Shown here piece by piece: positions 1-6,405 of a stretch of DNA of 12,304 nt; position 1 is the first letter of the stretch; each line of letters begins with the position of its first letter. A program made the translations under genes and the position numbers. The stretch is from JBBQSF01 sp038214085 (GTDB lineage Bacteria; Bacteroidota; Bacteroidia; Bacteroidales; CG2-30-32-10): assembly GCA_038214085.1 (NCBI GenBank), contig JBBQSF010000096.1, positions 1 to 12,304 on the forward strand, in the 5' to 3' direction. The notes under the pieces are model-generated. The model ran no database searches and was not told where the DNA came from. It saw only the letters and a program-made list of their open reading frames with translations.

Positions 1-248
1 TAATGTCCGATAAAAAAAACATTTAAGCTAAAAGGATGTAAATTTATTATTTTCTTCCTTTGCCTCAATCCTGAAGGATGAATTGATTTTTAGCAATTTA
101 CATCCTTTAGGATTGAGGCAAAATGAATTGATAAAATTCAATTCATCAAAACTATTAAAACCAACCCTTTGTTTTTACAAAATCCATAGATACCTTATTT
201 AACTTGATATTTCACACATTTCCTTTTTTTTTATCGGACAACAGTGAT
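1..248. mobile_element. MITE-like element, copy 1 (no coding capacity)
   Basis: The element runs from TGTCCGATAAAAAAAA at 4-19 to its inverse complement ending at 240, giving terminal inverted repeats of about 16 bp around a 237-bp AT-rich body with no credible ORF. The flanking TAA (1-3) and ACAGTGAT (241-248) recur at copy 2, so the repeated unit is a little larger than the part between the inverted repeats. Inside is a 19-bp hairpin (62-80 with 101-119) and a second one, ATGAATTGA (123-131) with TCAATTCAT (138-146). The ends look like those of a transposon-derived miniature element. The parent transposase family cannot be told from this window, and the left flank is cut by the window edge, so no target duplication can be scored. 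Confidence 0.7.
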
Positions 249-258
249 TTCTAATTAT

Positions 259-504
259 TAATGTCCGATAAAAAAACAGTTAAGCTAAAAGGATGTAAAT
301 TTATTATTTTCTTCCTTTGCCTCGTTCCTGGAGGATGAATTGATTTTTAGCAATTTACATCCTTTAGGATTGAGGCAAAATGAATTGATAAAAATCAATT
401 CATCAAAACCATTAAAACCAACCCTTTGTTTTTATAAAACCCTAGATACCTTATTTCACTATATAATTCAAGCATTTCCATTTTTTTTATCGGACAACAG
501 TGAT
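259..504. mobile_element. MITE-like element, copy 2 (direct repeat of copy 1)
   Basis: This is a second copy in the same orientation, offset by 258 bp and roughly 90% identical by eye. Its inverted repeats TGTCCGATAAAAAAA (from 262) and the complement ending at 496 bound 235 bp. The 10 bases between the two units (249-258) are plain AT-rich sequence. Most differences lie just before the right end and in the left arm of the central hairpin (319-337), while the right arm (358-376) is identical to copy 1. A 68-codon reading frame from 340 to 546 crosses the element end and has no family resemblance, so I do not call it a gene. The pair may be a tandem duplication or two insertions at one site. 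Confidence 0.7.
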
Positions 505-560
505 AACAAAACCTTAAAATTGATTATCAGTTGTTTTAAATGTTAAAACACGAAACTATT

Positions 561-683
561 TGTCCCCTATTCTCGATACTTTTTTTATCGTCACTTCGAG
601 TCCGCTCCTAAAAATGGATCAATTATAAATATGTAAGCGGTTATCGAGAAGCGACGATAGAAAAACTCGAATTGACGGGGTAT
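561..683. repeat. REP-like imperfect palindrome
   Basis: The segment 587-606 (core TCACTTCGAGTCCGCT) is nearly the inverse complement of 636-658 (core AGCGGTTATCGAGAAGCGA), with a loop of about 29 nt. The outer flanks 561-586 and 659-683 (CCCCTATTCTCGA against CTCGAATTGACGGGG) continue the pairing with small bulges. The word CACTTCGAG...CGAGAAG resembles intergenic palindromes that I recall as frequent in Bacteroidota genomes, of the kind mobilised by REP-associated tyrosine transposases; that link is inference. Placed 55 nt beyond the rubrerythrin stop, it could also act as that gene's 3' RNA structure. Confidence 0.6.
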
Positions 684-737
684 AATAAAAGTTTTATATA
701 AAATTTAAACAGTTTCTCTGTAATCTAAATAAAAATG
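684..737. other. AT-rich gap, nothing recognised
   Basis: Together with the two MITE-like elements and the REP-like palindrome, this completes the 737-bp gene-free left end. The stretches 505-560 and 684-737 are plain AT-rich sequence. No RNA gene, promoter of clear quality or coding frame was seen in them. Confidence 0.5.
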
Positions 738-1403
738 CTATTTTATTTCAATGTATTTGTCTTTACCTGTTCCGCATAAGCCACAAATATCTTCAACATT
801 TTTAGAAGTATAAGTGTTTCCGCATTTAGGGCAAACATAATATATTGAAGAAAGTTCAGCTGTTTTTTTTGTTGCAAGAAGATCCAAAGCTTTCTGGTAT
901 AAATCCTTGTGCGCTTTCTCGGTTTCCATTGCCCAAGTAAATGATTTTTTTGCATCCTTGTTTTGTTCTGCTTCAGCATCGGCTAAAAATCCGGGATACA
1001 TTGTAGCCACTTCATAGGATTCGCCTTTGAGTGCATCTTCAAGATTTTCTTTTGTAGATTTTACAGAAAATGTATCTGCTTTGATTTCTTCAGCTTTTTC
1101 GCTCATTTTTTCGAGCACTTTTTTGTGGTTATCGGCATGAATGGATTCAGCTTTTGAAGTTGCTGCAAAAAGGGTAGCAATTTGTTTAAATCCTTCTTCT
1201 TTTGCTTTTTTAGAATAGGCTTCATATTTGGCGCTGGCTGTGAGTTCGCCTTTTATTCCAGCTTTTAAATCTTCAGCCACTTTTGATGTTTTAACAGAAT
1301 CTTTTGAATCTGTATTTTTTTCATCTTTTTTACTTCCACCGCAGGATGTGAGTATTAATGCAGAAATGACAACTGCTGTTACGTTTAGGATTAATTTTTT
1401 CAT
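738..1403 (-). CDS. Rubrerythrin family lipoprotein
   Basis: The protein is a diiron rubrerythrin with a C-terminal rubredoxin-like iron site, a family that commonly reduces peroxide under low oxygen. The 221 residues start with a lipoprotein signal (MKKLILN..., lipobox LTSC, Cys21) and a charged Lys/Asp/Ser linker. The ferritin-like four-helix part follows: Glu53, Glu86-x-x-His89, Glu128/Glu131 and Glu162-x-x-His165 fit the diiron ligands. The rubredoxin-like pair C191PKC194 and C207GLC210 ends the protein. Canonical rubrerythrins are cytosolic and lack the signal, so this one is predicted to sit on the membrane facing the periplasm or cell surface. ATG at 1403 is the only start that keeps the whole signal. 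No Shine-Dalgarno is visible; a heptanucleotide array begins six bases upstream. Confidence 0.93.
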   Translation of the reverse strand: MKKLILNVTAVVISALILTSCGGSKKDEKNTDSKDSVKTSKVAEDLKAGIKGELTASAKYEAYSKKAKEEGFKQIATLFAATSKAESIHADNHKKVLEKMSEKAEEIKADTFSVKSTKENLEDALKGESYEVATMYPGFLADAEAEQNKDAKKSFTWAMETEKAHKDLYQKALDLLATKKTAELSSIYYVCPKCGNTYTSKNVEDICGLCGTGKDKYIEIK

Positions 1404-1408
1404 GTGTT

Positions 1409-1632
1409 TAGTGATTAGTTAGTAGTTATTAGTTGGTAGTTATTAGTTAGTAGTGATTAGTTAGTAGTTATTGGTTGTTAGTTATTGGTTTTTAGTGATT
1501 GGTTATTAGTGATTAGTTGGTAGTTATTGGTTGTTAGTTATTGGTTATTAGTGATTAGTGATTAGTTATTAGTTAGTAGTGATTAGTTGGTAGTTGTTAG
1601 TGATTAGTTGTTAGTGATTAGAAATTAGTGAT
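1409..1632. repeat. Period-7 tandem array, 32 degenerate heptamers
   Basis: Thirty-two consecutive heptamers follow without a single register slip, all but one (TAGAAAT) fitting T(A/G)GT(T/G)NN. The commonest are TAGTGAT, TAGTTAT, TAGTTAG, TAGTTGG, TGGTTAT and TGGTTGT. The array fills almost all of the DNA upstream of the rubrerythrin start, six bases from its ATG. Because 7 is not a multiple of 3 and TAG (plus strand) or TAA (minus strand) recurs in nearly every unit, stop codons close all six frames every 21 bp or so. No TAnnTTTG promoter element lies inside it. Heptameric STRR repeats are known from cyanobacteria; the function here is unknown. Confidence 0.92.
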
Positions 1633-1679
1633 TTGTATCCAGTGGTTGTTTTATTCCCGACTAAAAACTTTTAAATGCT

Positions 1680-1691
1680 GCTAGGCATGTC
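1680..1691 (-). repeat. 12-nt word GACATGCCTAGC, site 1
   Basis: Read on the minus strand, GACATGCCTAGC is followed by AGCAT and folds as a short hairpin (ATGC against GCAT around the TAGC loop region). It lies between the DUF2231 stop codon and the heptamer array. The same 12 bases recur at 8611-8622 beside the second heptamer array. The short stem followed by TTTAAAAGTTTTT could serve as a weak terminator for the DUF2231 gene, but this is only a possibility. Confidence 0.5.
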
Positions 1692-1706
1692 CCAACTATT
1701 TTCACT

Positions 1707-2138
1707 TTAAATTCCCATTAAAAAGTTAAGTACGAGATTTCCGCCATAAAAACCAGTTTGCCCGATTGCTGCAACTGTTAAGAGACTCAACAGAAGCACT
1801 ACCCATTTCAGCCAGGTATTTGTTCGTTTCATTAACAAAACAAAAATCCGGAAAAGCAATGATACAATGGAAAGCCATAATGTTAAAACGGCAGCATCCT
1901 GATGTAATTCAAAAGCTACTTTGGTTGCACCACTAAATGATTGCCAACCGGTAAACCAATCTCCTGTAGCAAATGAAGCAATTACGCCCAGCGTTCCCAA
2001 TAATTGAAGTATAAATCCGGATTTAGAAAAGCAGGGATTTTTTACGAACAAAGCAATTACATCAAAAAGAAATCCTACAACCAACAAGGCTATCGGAAAA
2101 TGAACCATCATAGGATGGAAGTGACTTGAATCAAACAT
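1707..2138 (-). CDS. DUF2231 family integral membrane protein
   Basis: This is a 143-residue hydrophobic protein of the DUF2231 type, whose biochemical role is not settled. The opening H6-x-H8-P-M-M-V-H13-F-P-I motif, the E-L-H79-Q segment before the third helix, and the closing GGNLVLNF are the parts that identify the family. Four membrane segments are predicted at about 13-32, 42-58, 83-103 and 109-128. The clustered histidines near the membrane face could bind heme or metal, which is inference. It is transcribed in the same direction as the S46 peptidase upstream, but a terminator at 2178-2203 separates the two, so it probably has its own promoter. Start ATG at 2138 puts the HP-x-x-VHFP motif right at the N-terminus, as is usual for the family. 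Confidence 0.85.
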   Translation of the reverse strand: MFDSSHFHPMMVHFPIALLVVGFLFDVIALFVKNPCFSKSGFILQLLGTLGVIASFATGDWFTGWQSFSGATKVAFELHQDAAVLTLWLSIVSLLFRIFVLLMKRTNTWLKWVVLLLSLLTVAAIGQTGFYGGNLVLNFLMGI

Positions 2139-2177
2139 AAAATTAATTTAGGGGTTAAAGGTAATAATTTATTAAAC

Positions 2178-2203
2178 AAAAAAAACGGATAATTTCTTAT
2201 CCG
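2178..2203 (-). terminator. Rho-independent terminator of the S46 peptidase gene
   Basis: On the minus strand a perfect 7-bp stem CGGATAA/TTATCCG closes a 4-nt loop (GAAA) and is followed directly by eight T residues. It begins 24 nt past the peptidase stop codon. This is the clearest intrinsic terminator in the window. Confidence 0.88.
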
Positions 2204-2227
2204 CTCTTTTCAACAATTAAAACTTTG

Positions 2228-4387
2228 TTATTTCTCTATCAGATTCATTTCTTTTATCAGATTTGTTGCACCAGCGTATTTGTCAATTACAAAAAGCACA
2301 TATCTGATATCCACGCAAATGGTACGCTGAAGTGCTGGTTCAAAAATAATATTTCCCGACATGGCTTCCCAGTTCCCATCAAAAGCTAGTCCGATCAATT
2401 GTCCATCGCCATTAATAACCGGGCTTCCGCTGTTGCCACCCGTTATATCATTGTTGGTCAAAAAACAGGTATGCAATACACCGTTTTCAGCATATTTTCC
2501 ATAATCTTTAGCATCGTAAAGTTCTTTTAATTTCTTTGGAACAATGAACTCTTCGTTGGTTGAATCTTCTTTAGCCATTAAACCATCAAGCGTTGTGTAA
2601 TACTCATAACGAACAGCATCCATGGGATAATAATCAAGTACTTGACCATAAGTGAGGCGCATAGTGGAATTTGCATTTGGGTAGAATTTTTTATCGGGAT
2701 ATTGTTCTTTTAATCCGGCAACAAACAAGCGATTCCCCTTGCTCAGCAGTGCATTTGGTTCGGTAAGCTTAGTAGAAACTTCGCGGTATTTTTTCATTAC
2801 CGAAAGCATCAATGCAAAAGCAGGATCGTTTTTCAATACTTTTAAATCGGGTTTAAGAAGAAAGGTTGCTACTTTTTCCTTTGAAACAAATATTGATTTG
2901 GCAAAAATCATTTCTGCATATTTTGCGAAATCGCCTTTATATTTGCTGTGAGTTTTGCTAAGAATATCGGGGTGATTTTCTTTTTCAATATCGTTATAGA
3001 AAAGTTCGAGCATTGCAGCAAGCAATTTCTTATCGGTTGTAGCATTGTAATCCTTAAAGTATTTGGTAATATAATCGTTTAAGGTAGTAACGCTTTTTGT
3101 AATTATTGCCTGATCAGGTTTTTCCTTGCTCATTTCATTGTACATTCCTTCAAAGCGCGATGCAAGGCTAATAATTTCGCATCCGCGGAACAAACCTTCT
3201 ACAAAATAATAACGGGTTTTATTGTAAACAGCGATTTTTTCGTATGCGGTTGAAATATCTGTCAGGGCTTCACCGTATTTGGCTTTACGTTCAGGAGTTT
3301 CGTTCACCCAGATGGCAAAAGCAGTTTCAATTTCTTTTTTTGTATCAATAACCTTGAGCCGTTTCAATCCTTTATTCTGACCAATATAAAATTTCCAATA
3401 ATTTGCAGTTTGAGCATATTTTGAAGCATATTTTATTCGAACTTCATCATTTGCATCCATGTCTTCTTTCATAATAGAAAGTTTTTTCTCACGGATTTTC
3501 ACTATAGAAGGATTTGTCTGTTCCAAAGCCAGTTTTACGCCATAAGAGGTAAGGAATCGATCAGTGGTACCAGGATAACCAAGAATCATTGCAAAGTCAT
3601 TTTTCTGATATCCTTTTAAAGAAATAGGTAAAGAATACTTGGGTTTAAGGGGAATATTGTTTTTTGAATATTCGGCAGGATTTCCGTCAGCATCGGAATA
3701 AACCCTGAACATAGAAAAATCATCGGTATGGCGCGGCCACATCCAGTTATCGGTGTCACCACCAAAACCGCCAATTGCATCGGGTGGAGCACCTACCAGT
3801 CGAACATCTTTATATACTAAGTATGTAAACATGTAATATTCATTGCCATCGAAAAAACTTTTAATGCTGGCATCATAAAGGGTTCCTTTTACTGCTTCAG
3901 CCTTCATTTTTTTTATGGTTTCTTCAATTTTAGCAGTACGTTCTGCTTCAGTCATTTTATCATTGAGTTCACCTAAAACTTTTTGAGTAACATCGTCGAT
4001 GCGTATTAAAAAAGTAACGGTGAGGCCTTCGTTGCTGAGTTCTTCGGCCTTTGTTTTAGCCCAGAAACCATTTACAAGATAATCGTGTTCAACGGTGCTG
4101 TTGGCCTGAATTGAACCATAACCACAGTGATGATTTGTAATTACCAAACCTTCATTTGAAATCACTTCGCCGGTGCAACCGTTGCCAAACTGAACAATTG
4201 CGTCCTTCAAACTTGAATTGTTGACACTGTATAACTCTTCAGCAGTAAGGTGAAGCCCCATTTTTTGCATATCCACATAATTTAACCTGTCAATAAGCAT
4301 TGGCAGCCACATACCCTCATCGGCTTTAATTATTGTGGAACTAAAAATAAACATGCCCAACAGAGCCATTAGAAACTTTTTCATCAT
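2228..4387 (-). CDS. S46 family serine dipeptidyl-peptidase (DPP7-like)
   Basis: This is a periplasmic peptidase of family S46, which releases dipeptides from peptide N-termini so that amino-acid fermenters can import them. Counted from the ATG at 4387 (719 residues), a signal peptide (MMKKFLMALLGMFIFSS) precedes the mature start near ADEGMWLP. The chymotrypsin-like motif TNHHC supplies His87, the WMWPRHTDDF block holds the likely catalytic Asp (about 223), and TGGNSGSP supplies Ser653. Eighteen residues after the Ser, in LAFDGNW, stands Gly671. As I recall, Gly here marks DPP7-type proteins (hydrophobic P1), while DPP11 (Asp/Glu P1) has Arg. The helical insert between Asp and Ser is full length. 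An in-frame ATG at 4423 would add 12 residues ahead of the signal peptide and is less likely; 4384 is equally plausible. A terminator follows the gene. Confidence 0.93.
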   Translation of the reverse strand: MMKKFLMALLGMFIFSSTIIKADEGMWLPMLIDRLNYVDMQKMGLHLTAEELYSVNNSSLKDAIVQFGNGCTGEVISNEGLVITNHHCGYGSIQANSTVEHDYLVNGFWAKTKAEELSNEGLTVTFLIRIDDVTQKVLGELNDKMTEAERTAKIEETIKKMKAEAVKGTLYDASIKSFFDGNEYYMFTYLVYKDVRLVGAPPDAIGGFGGDTDNWMWPRHTDDFSMFRVYSDADGNPAEYSKNNIPLKPKYSLPISLKGYQKNDFAMILGYPGTTDRFLTSYGVKLALEQTNPSIVKIREKKLSIMKEDMDANDEVRIKYASKYAQTANYWKFYIGQNKGLKRLKVIDTKKEIETAFAIWVNETPERKAKYGEALTDISTAYEKIAVYNKTRYYFVEGLFRGCEIISLASRFEGMYNEMSKEKPDQAIITKSVTTLNDYITKYFKDYNATTDKKLLAAMLELFYNDIEKENHPDILSKTHSKYKGDFAKYAEMIFAKSIFVSKEKVATFLLKPDLKVLKNDPAFALMLSVMKKYREVSTKLTEPNALLSKGNRLFVAGLKEQYPDKKFYPNANSTMRLTYGQVLDYYPMDAVRYEYYTTLDGLMAKEDSTNEEFIVPKKLKELYDAKDYGKYAENGVLHTCFLTNNDITGGNSGSPVINGDGQLIGLAFDGNWEAMSGNIIFEPALQRTICVDIRYVLFVIDKYAGATNLIKEMNLIEK

Positions 4388-4543
4388 ATCTTTGAATTTT
4401 AAAATAATAAGTGCAAACAACATAGCAAAGTAAGTGCTTTTTGGCTGAAGTATCTTAAGGAAAACCTAAAAATTAGACCATTGATATTTCGATTTAGATA
4501 AACGATTTAAATTGTACATATTAAATTGATTGTTAATTCTTTT

Positions 4544-5422
4544 ATGAAAAAATTGCAGGCTGTTTTTTTACTGATTATTTTTCTGCTTACGCTTATTTCC
4601 TGCAATAAGCAAACAGCTTTGCATCGCTATTCCAAAAGCAACTTTAAGGATTCATACCATTCAAAAACCAATCAAAACAAAAGCGGTTATTCTTATAATA
4701 AGTCGAAAAAAAGGGTCGTCCCAAAATCAGTATTTAAAGGAAAGGAAAATAGCAAATCTTCTTTTAAAGTCAGGTCAAAAGGGAGTTATGGAAATTATTC
4801 CTTTAATAAAAATCAGCGAAAAGTTACATCAAAAAAAGGAGTTTTTATTTTTTCACCCAGGTCAAAACGAGAGAAAGATAAATTTTCTTATGGATCGAAG
4901 AGCAAGGGAAATAAAAATGTAACATCCAAATACAATAAAAAGAAAAAAAGAATTACACCCAATACATCTGCCCTTAAATTTGGTAAAAGATCATCTTCAG
5001 GCAGCACTTCTTTTAATAAAAACAAAAAAGGGACAAAAGGATCGTATAAATATGATTCAAAGCACCGGATGATGGTGGGGAAAAAGGGTTTTTTAAAATT
5101 TGGCAAAAGCAAGCGTGAAAGAGAATCAACAGGATTCAGAAGCAAATCAGGTAAAACTTCTGGCTCTTATGCCTTTAATTCTAAGAAAAAACGGATAACG
5201 CCAAAGAAATTCCTTTATATTTTTCATAAGAAAAAGAAAGAAAAGGAAACTTCAAGTTTTAAAGGCGGAAAATTCAAAAAAGCTATAAAGTTTAATGTTT
5301 TCAATAAAAAGAAAAGGAAAGTAACTCACAAAAAAGGATTATTCCGAAGAAATTACGAAAAGAAAACCAAGACCGAAAAGCCAAAAGAATTGCAGTTGTT
5401 TAATCCGAAAATGCGAAATTAA
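4544..5422 (+). CDS. Lys/Ser-rich basic lipoprotein of ~40-residue repeats
   Basis: I do not recognise a named family. The 292-residue product opens with a lipoprotein signal (MKKLQAVFLLIIFLLTLISC, Cys20). Everything after it is extremely basic and rich in Lys, Ser, Gly and aromatic residues. About six degenerate repeats begin near residues 48, 82, 124, 166, 207 and 248. Each carries a core like SYxFNKKKRKITPKK, then a hydrophobic-aromatic patch (GVFIF, ALKFG, FLKFG, FLYIF, GLFRR) and a Lys/Arg-Glu stretch with Ser-Phe. Such a protein could bind a polyanion (LPS, peptidoglycan, DNA), which is inference. ATG at 4544 is chosen because it opens a standard signal; the TTG at 4526 adds only six residues. 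The gene converges on xth with six bases between the stop codons. Confidence 0.8.
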   Translation: MKKLQAVFLLIIFLLTLISCNKQTALHRYSKSNFKDSYHSKTNQNKSGYSYNKSKKRVVPKSVFKGKENSKSSFKVRSKGSYGNYSFNKNQRKVTSKKGVFIFSPRSKREKDKFSYGSKSKGNKNVTSKYNKKKKRITPNTSALKFGKRSSSGSTSFNKNKKGTKGSYKYDSKHRMMVGKKGFLKFGKSKRERESTGFRSKSGKTSGSYAFNSKKKRITPKKFLYIFHKKKKEKETSSFKGGKFKKAIKFNVFNKKKRKVTHKKGLFRRNYEKKTKTEKPKELQLFNPKMRN

Positions 5423-5428
5423 AATGTT

Positions 5429-6193
5429 CTAAAAATCTATTTCGGTGAGCACAGGGCAGTGGTCAGAATGCCTAGCTTCGGCAAGAATTACTGAACGGAC
5501 AATCTTATCGTCCATAGCATTGCATACCATATTATAATCAATACGCCATCCGAGATTTTTTGCGCGTGCATTTGCCCTGAAACTCCACCAGGTATATTGG
5601 TGTGGCTCCTGATTAAACTTTCGGAACGAATCTACAAAACCACTTTTAATAAATTTATCTATCCATTCGCGTTCTTCGGGTAAAAATCCTGAACTGTGAG
5701 CATTGCCAATTGGATTGTGAATATCAATTGGCTTATGACAAATATTATAATCACCGCAAATGATCAGATTTGGCCGGCTTTTCTTAAGTTCGTCAACGTA
5801 ATTTTTAAAATCATTGAGCCAAGTCATTTTAAATGCCTGACGCATATCGCCGCTTGAACCTGAAGGATGATAAACGCTCACTACTGATATGTCGCCATAA
5901 TCGGCTCTTAAAAATCTTCCTTCGCTGTCGTATTTTTCAATACCCATACCGAAAGTTACTTTATCGGGCTCTTTTTTTGTAAGAATAGCAACTCCGCTGT
6001 ATCCTTTTTTTTGTGCCGAAAACCAATATGTTTGATATCCAGCGCTTTCAAATTCGAGAATGGGGATTTGTTCCTGTTGTGCTTTGGTTTCCTGAAGACA
6101 ATAAATATCAGCATCAGTTGCCTTTATCCATTCAATAAGGCCTTTGCTTATTGCTGCCCGAATTCCGTTTACGTTATAGGTAATGATTTTCAT
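5429..6193 (-). CDS. xth: Exodeoxyribonuclease III / AP endonuclease
   Basis: This is a cytosolic Mg-dependent repair nuclease that cuts DNA 5' of abasic sites and trims 3' ends in base-excision repair. At 254 residues it is a little shorter than E. coli Xth (268), yet all the signature motifs of the endonuclease/exonuclease/phosphatase fold are present: YNVNG near the N-terminus, LQETK with metal ligand Glu35, Tyr108 in SVYHPSG, GDYN with Asp148 and Asn150, WRIDY with Asp219, and the closing SDHCP with Asp244 and His245. It stands alone, convergent with the basic lipoprotein and divergent from the small basic protein. A good promoter (6213-6245) lies just upstream and implies a short leader. 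Confidence 0.96.
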   Translation of the reverse strand: MKIITYNVNGIRAAISKGLIEWIKATDADIYCLQETKAQQEQIPILEFESAGYQTYWFSAQKKGYSGVAILTKKEPDKVTFGMGIEKYDSEGRFLRADYGDISVVSVYHPSGSSGDMRQAFKMTWLNDFKNYVDELKKSRPNLIICGDYNICHKPIDIHNPIGNAHSSGFLPEEREWIDKFIKSGFVDSFRKFNQEPHQYTWWSFRANARAKNLGWRIDYNMVCNAMDDKIVRSVILAEARHSDHCPVLTEIDF

Positions 6194-6199
6194 TTGTAT

Positions 6200-6207
6200 T
6201 ATATTTG
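6200..6207 (+). promoter_or_regulatory. Putative -7 box for the small basic protein
   Basis: TATATTTG matches the Bacteroidota TAnnTTTG -7 element and would start transcription about 24 nt before the ATG at 6238. No TTTG lies at the right distance upstream, so the match is partial. It sits between the xth start codon and the xth -7 box, making a compact divergent promoter region. Confidence 0.35.
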
Positions 6208-6212
6208 CAATG

Positions 6213-6245
6213 CAAAATTAATTTATTATTTCCGCTCATGCCAAA
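6213..6245 (-). promoter_or_regulatory. xth promoter (TTTG-N21-TAATTTTG)
   Basis: On the minus strand TTTG (6242-6245) and TAATTTTG (6213-6220) are separated by 21 bases, close to the TTTG-N19-21-TAnnTTTG consensus for the primary sigma factor of Bacteroidota. Transcription would begin about 10-15 nt before the xth start codon. The -33 box overlaps the first codons of the divergent small gene. Confidence 0.55.
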
Positions 6246-6405
6246 AAAATCAAAAGTTCAAAAAACAATTGAAGCCGATCAACGCGAAAATCGCAAGGAG
6301 CAAGGTTTTTTCGATGGTCGCTTTGTGGAAAAAACAATTCCGGACAAAAAAAGAAAATACAAACGAAAAAAAATCAAAAAAGATGAAAATATAGAGGACG
6401 TCTGA
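6238..6405 (+). CDS. Small very basic protein (55 aa), possibly ArfA-like
   Basis: ATG at 6238 opens 55 codons beginning MPKKSKVQKTIEADQ; an upstream in-frame ATG at 6205 would add 11 hydrophobic residues unlike the rest. The C-terminal half, GFFDGRF-VEKTIPDKKRKYKRKKIKK, is strongly cationic. The order Phe, Lys-Val/Thr, DKKxKYxRK and Lys tail is reminiscent of ribosome-rescue factor ArfA (FRxRVxKxKKGKGSYxRK), which sits in the mRNA channel of stalled ribosomes. This resemblance is by eye and short, so the assignment is tentative. The stop codon lies inside a potential stem (CGTCTG 6399-6404 with CAGACG 6434-6439). Alternatives are a ribosome- or RNA-associated small protein of unknown function, or a chance ORF. 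Amino-acid composition and the promoter-like box upstream favour a real gene. Confidence 0.55.
   Translation: MPKKSKVQKTIEADQRENRKEQGFFDGRFVEKTIPDKKRKYKRKKIKKDENIEDV

Noticed and set aside
340..546. 68-codon ORF on the plus strand
   Set aside because: It runs across the end of a MITE-like element, has no family resemblance, and its codons reflect AT-rich repeat sequence.
1409..1632. Heptamer array as a CRISPR array
   Set aside because: Units are 7 bp, contiguous and without spacers; no cas genes are near.
5423..5428. Terminator between the converging basic lipoprotein gene and xth
   Set aside because: Only six bases separate the stops and no stem-loop with T-run was found on either side.
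5464..5480. ATGCCTAGC inside xth as a third copy of the GACATGCCTAGC word
   Set aside because: Only nine bases match, and they are part of conserved coding sequence (the SDH motif region), so chance is enough.
6011..6394. 127-codon plus-strand ORF
   Set aside because: It is antisense to xth for half its length and then shares another frame with the small basic gene; the protein has no coherent features.
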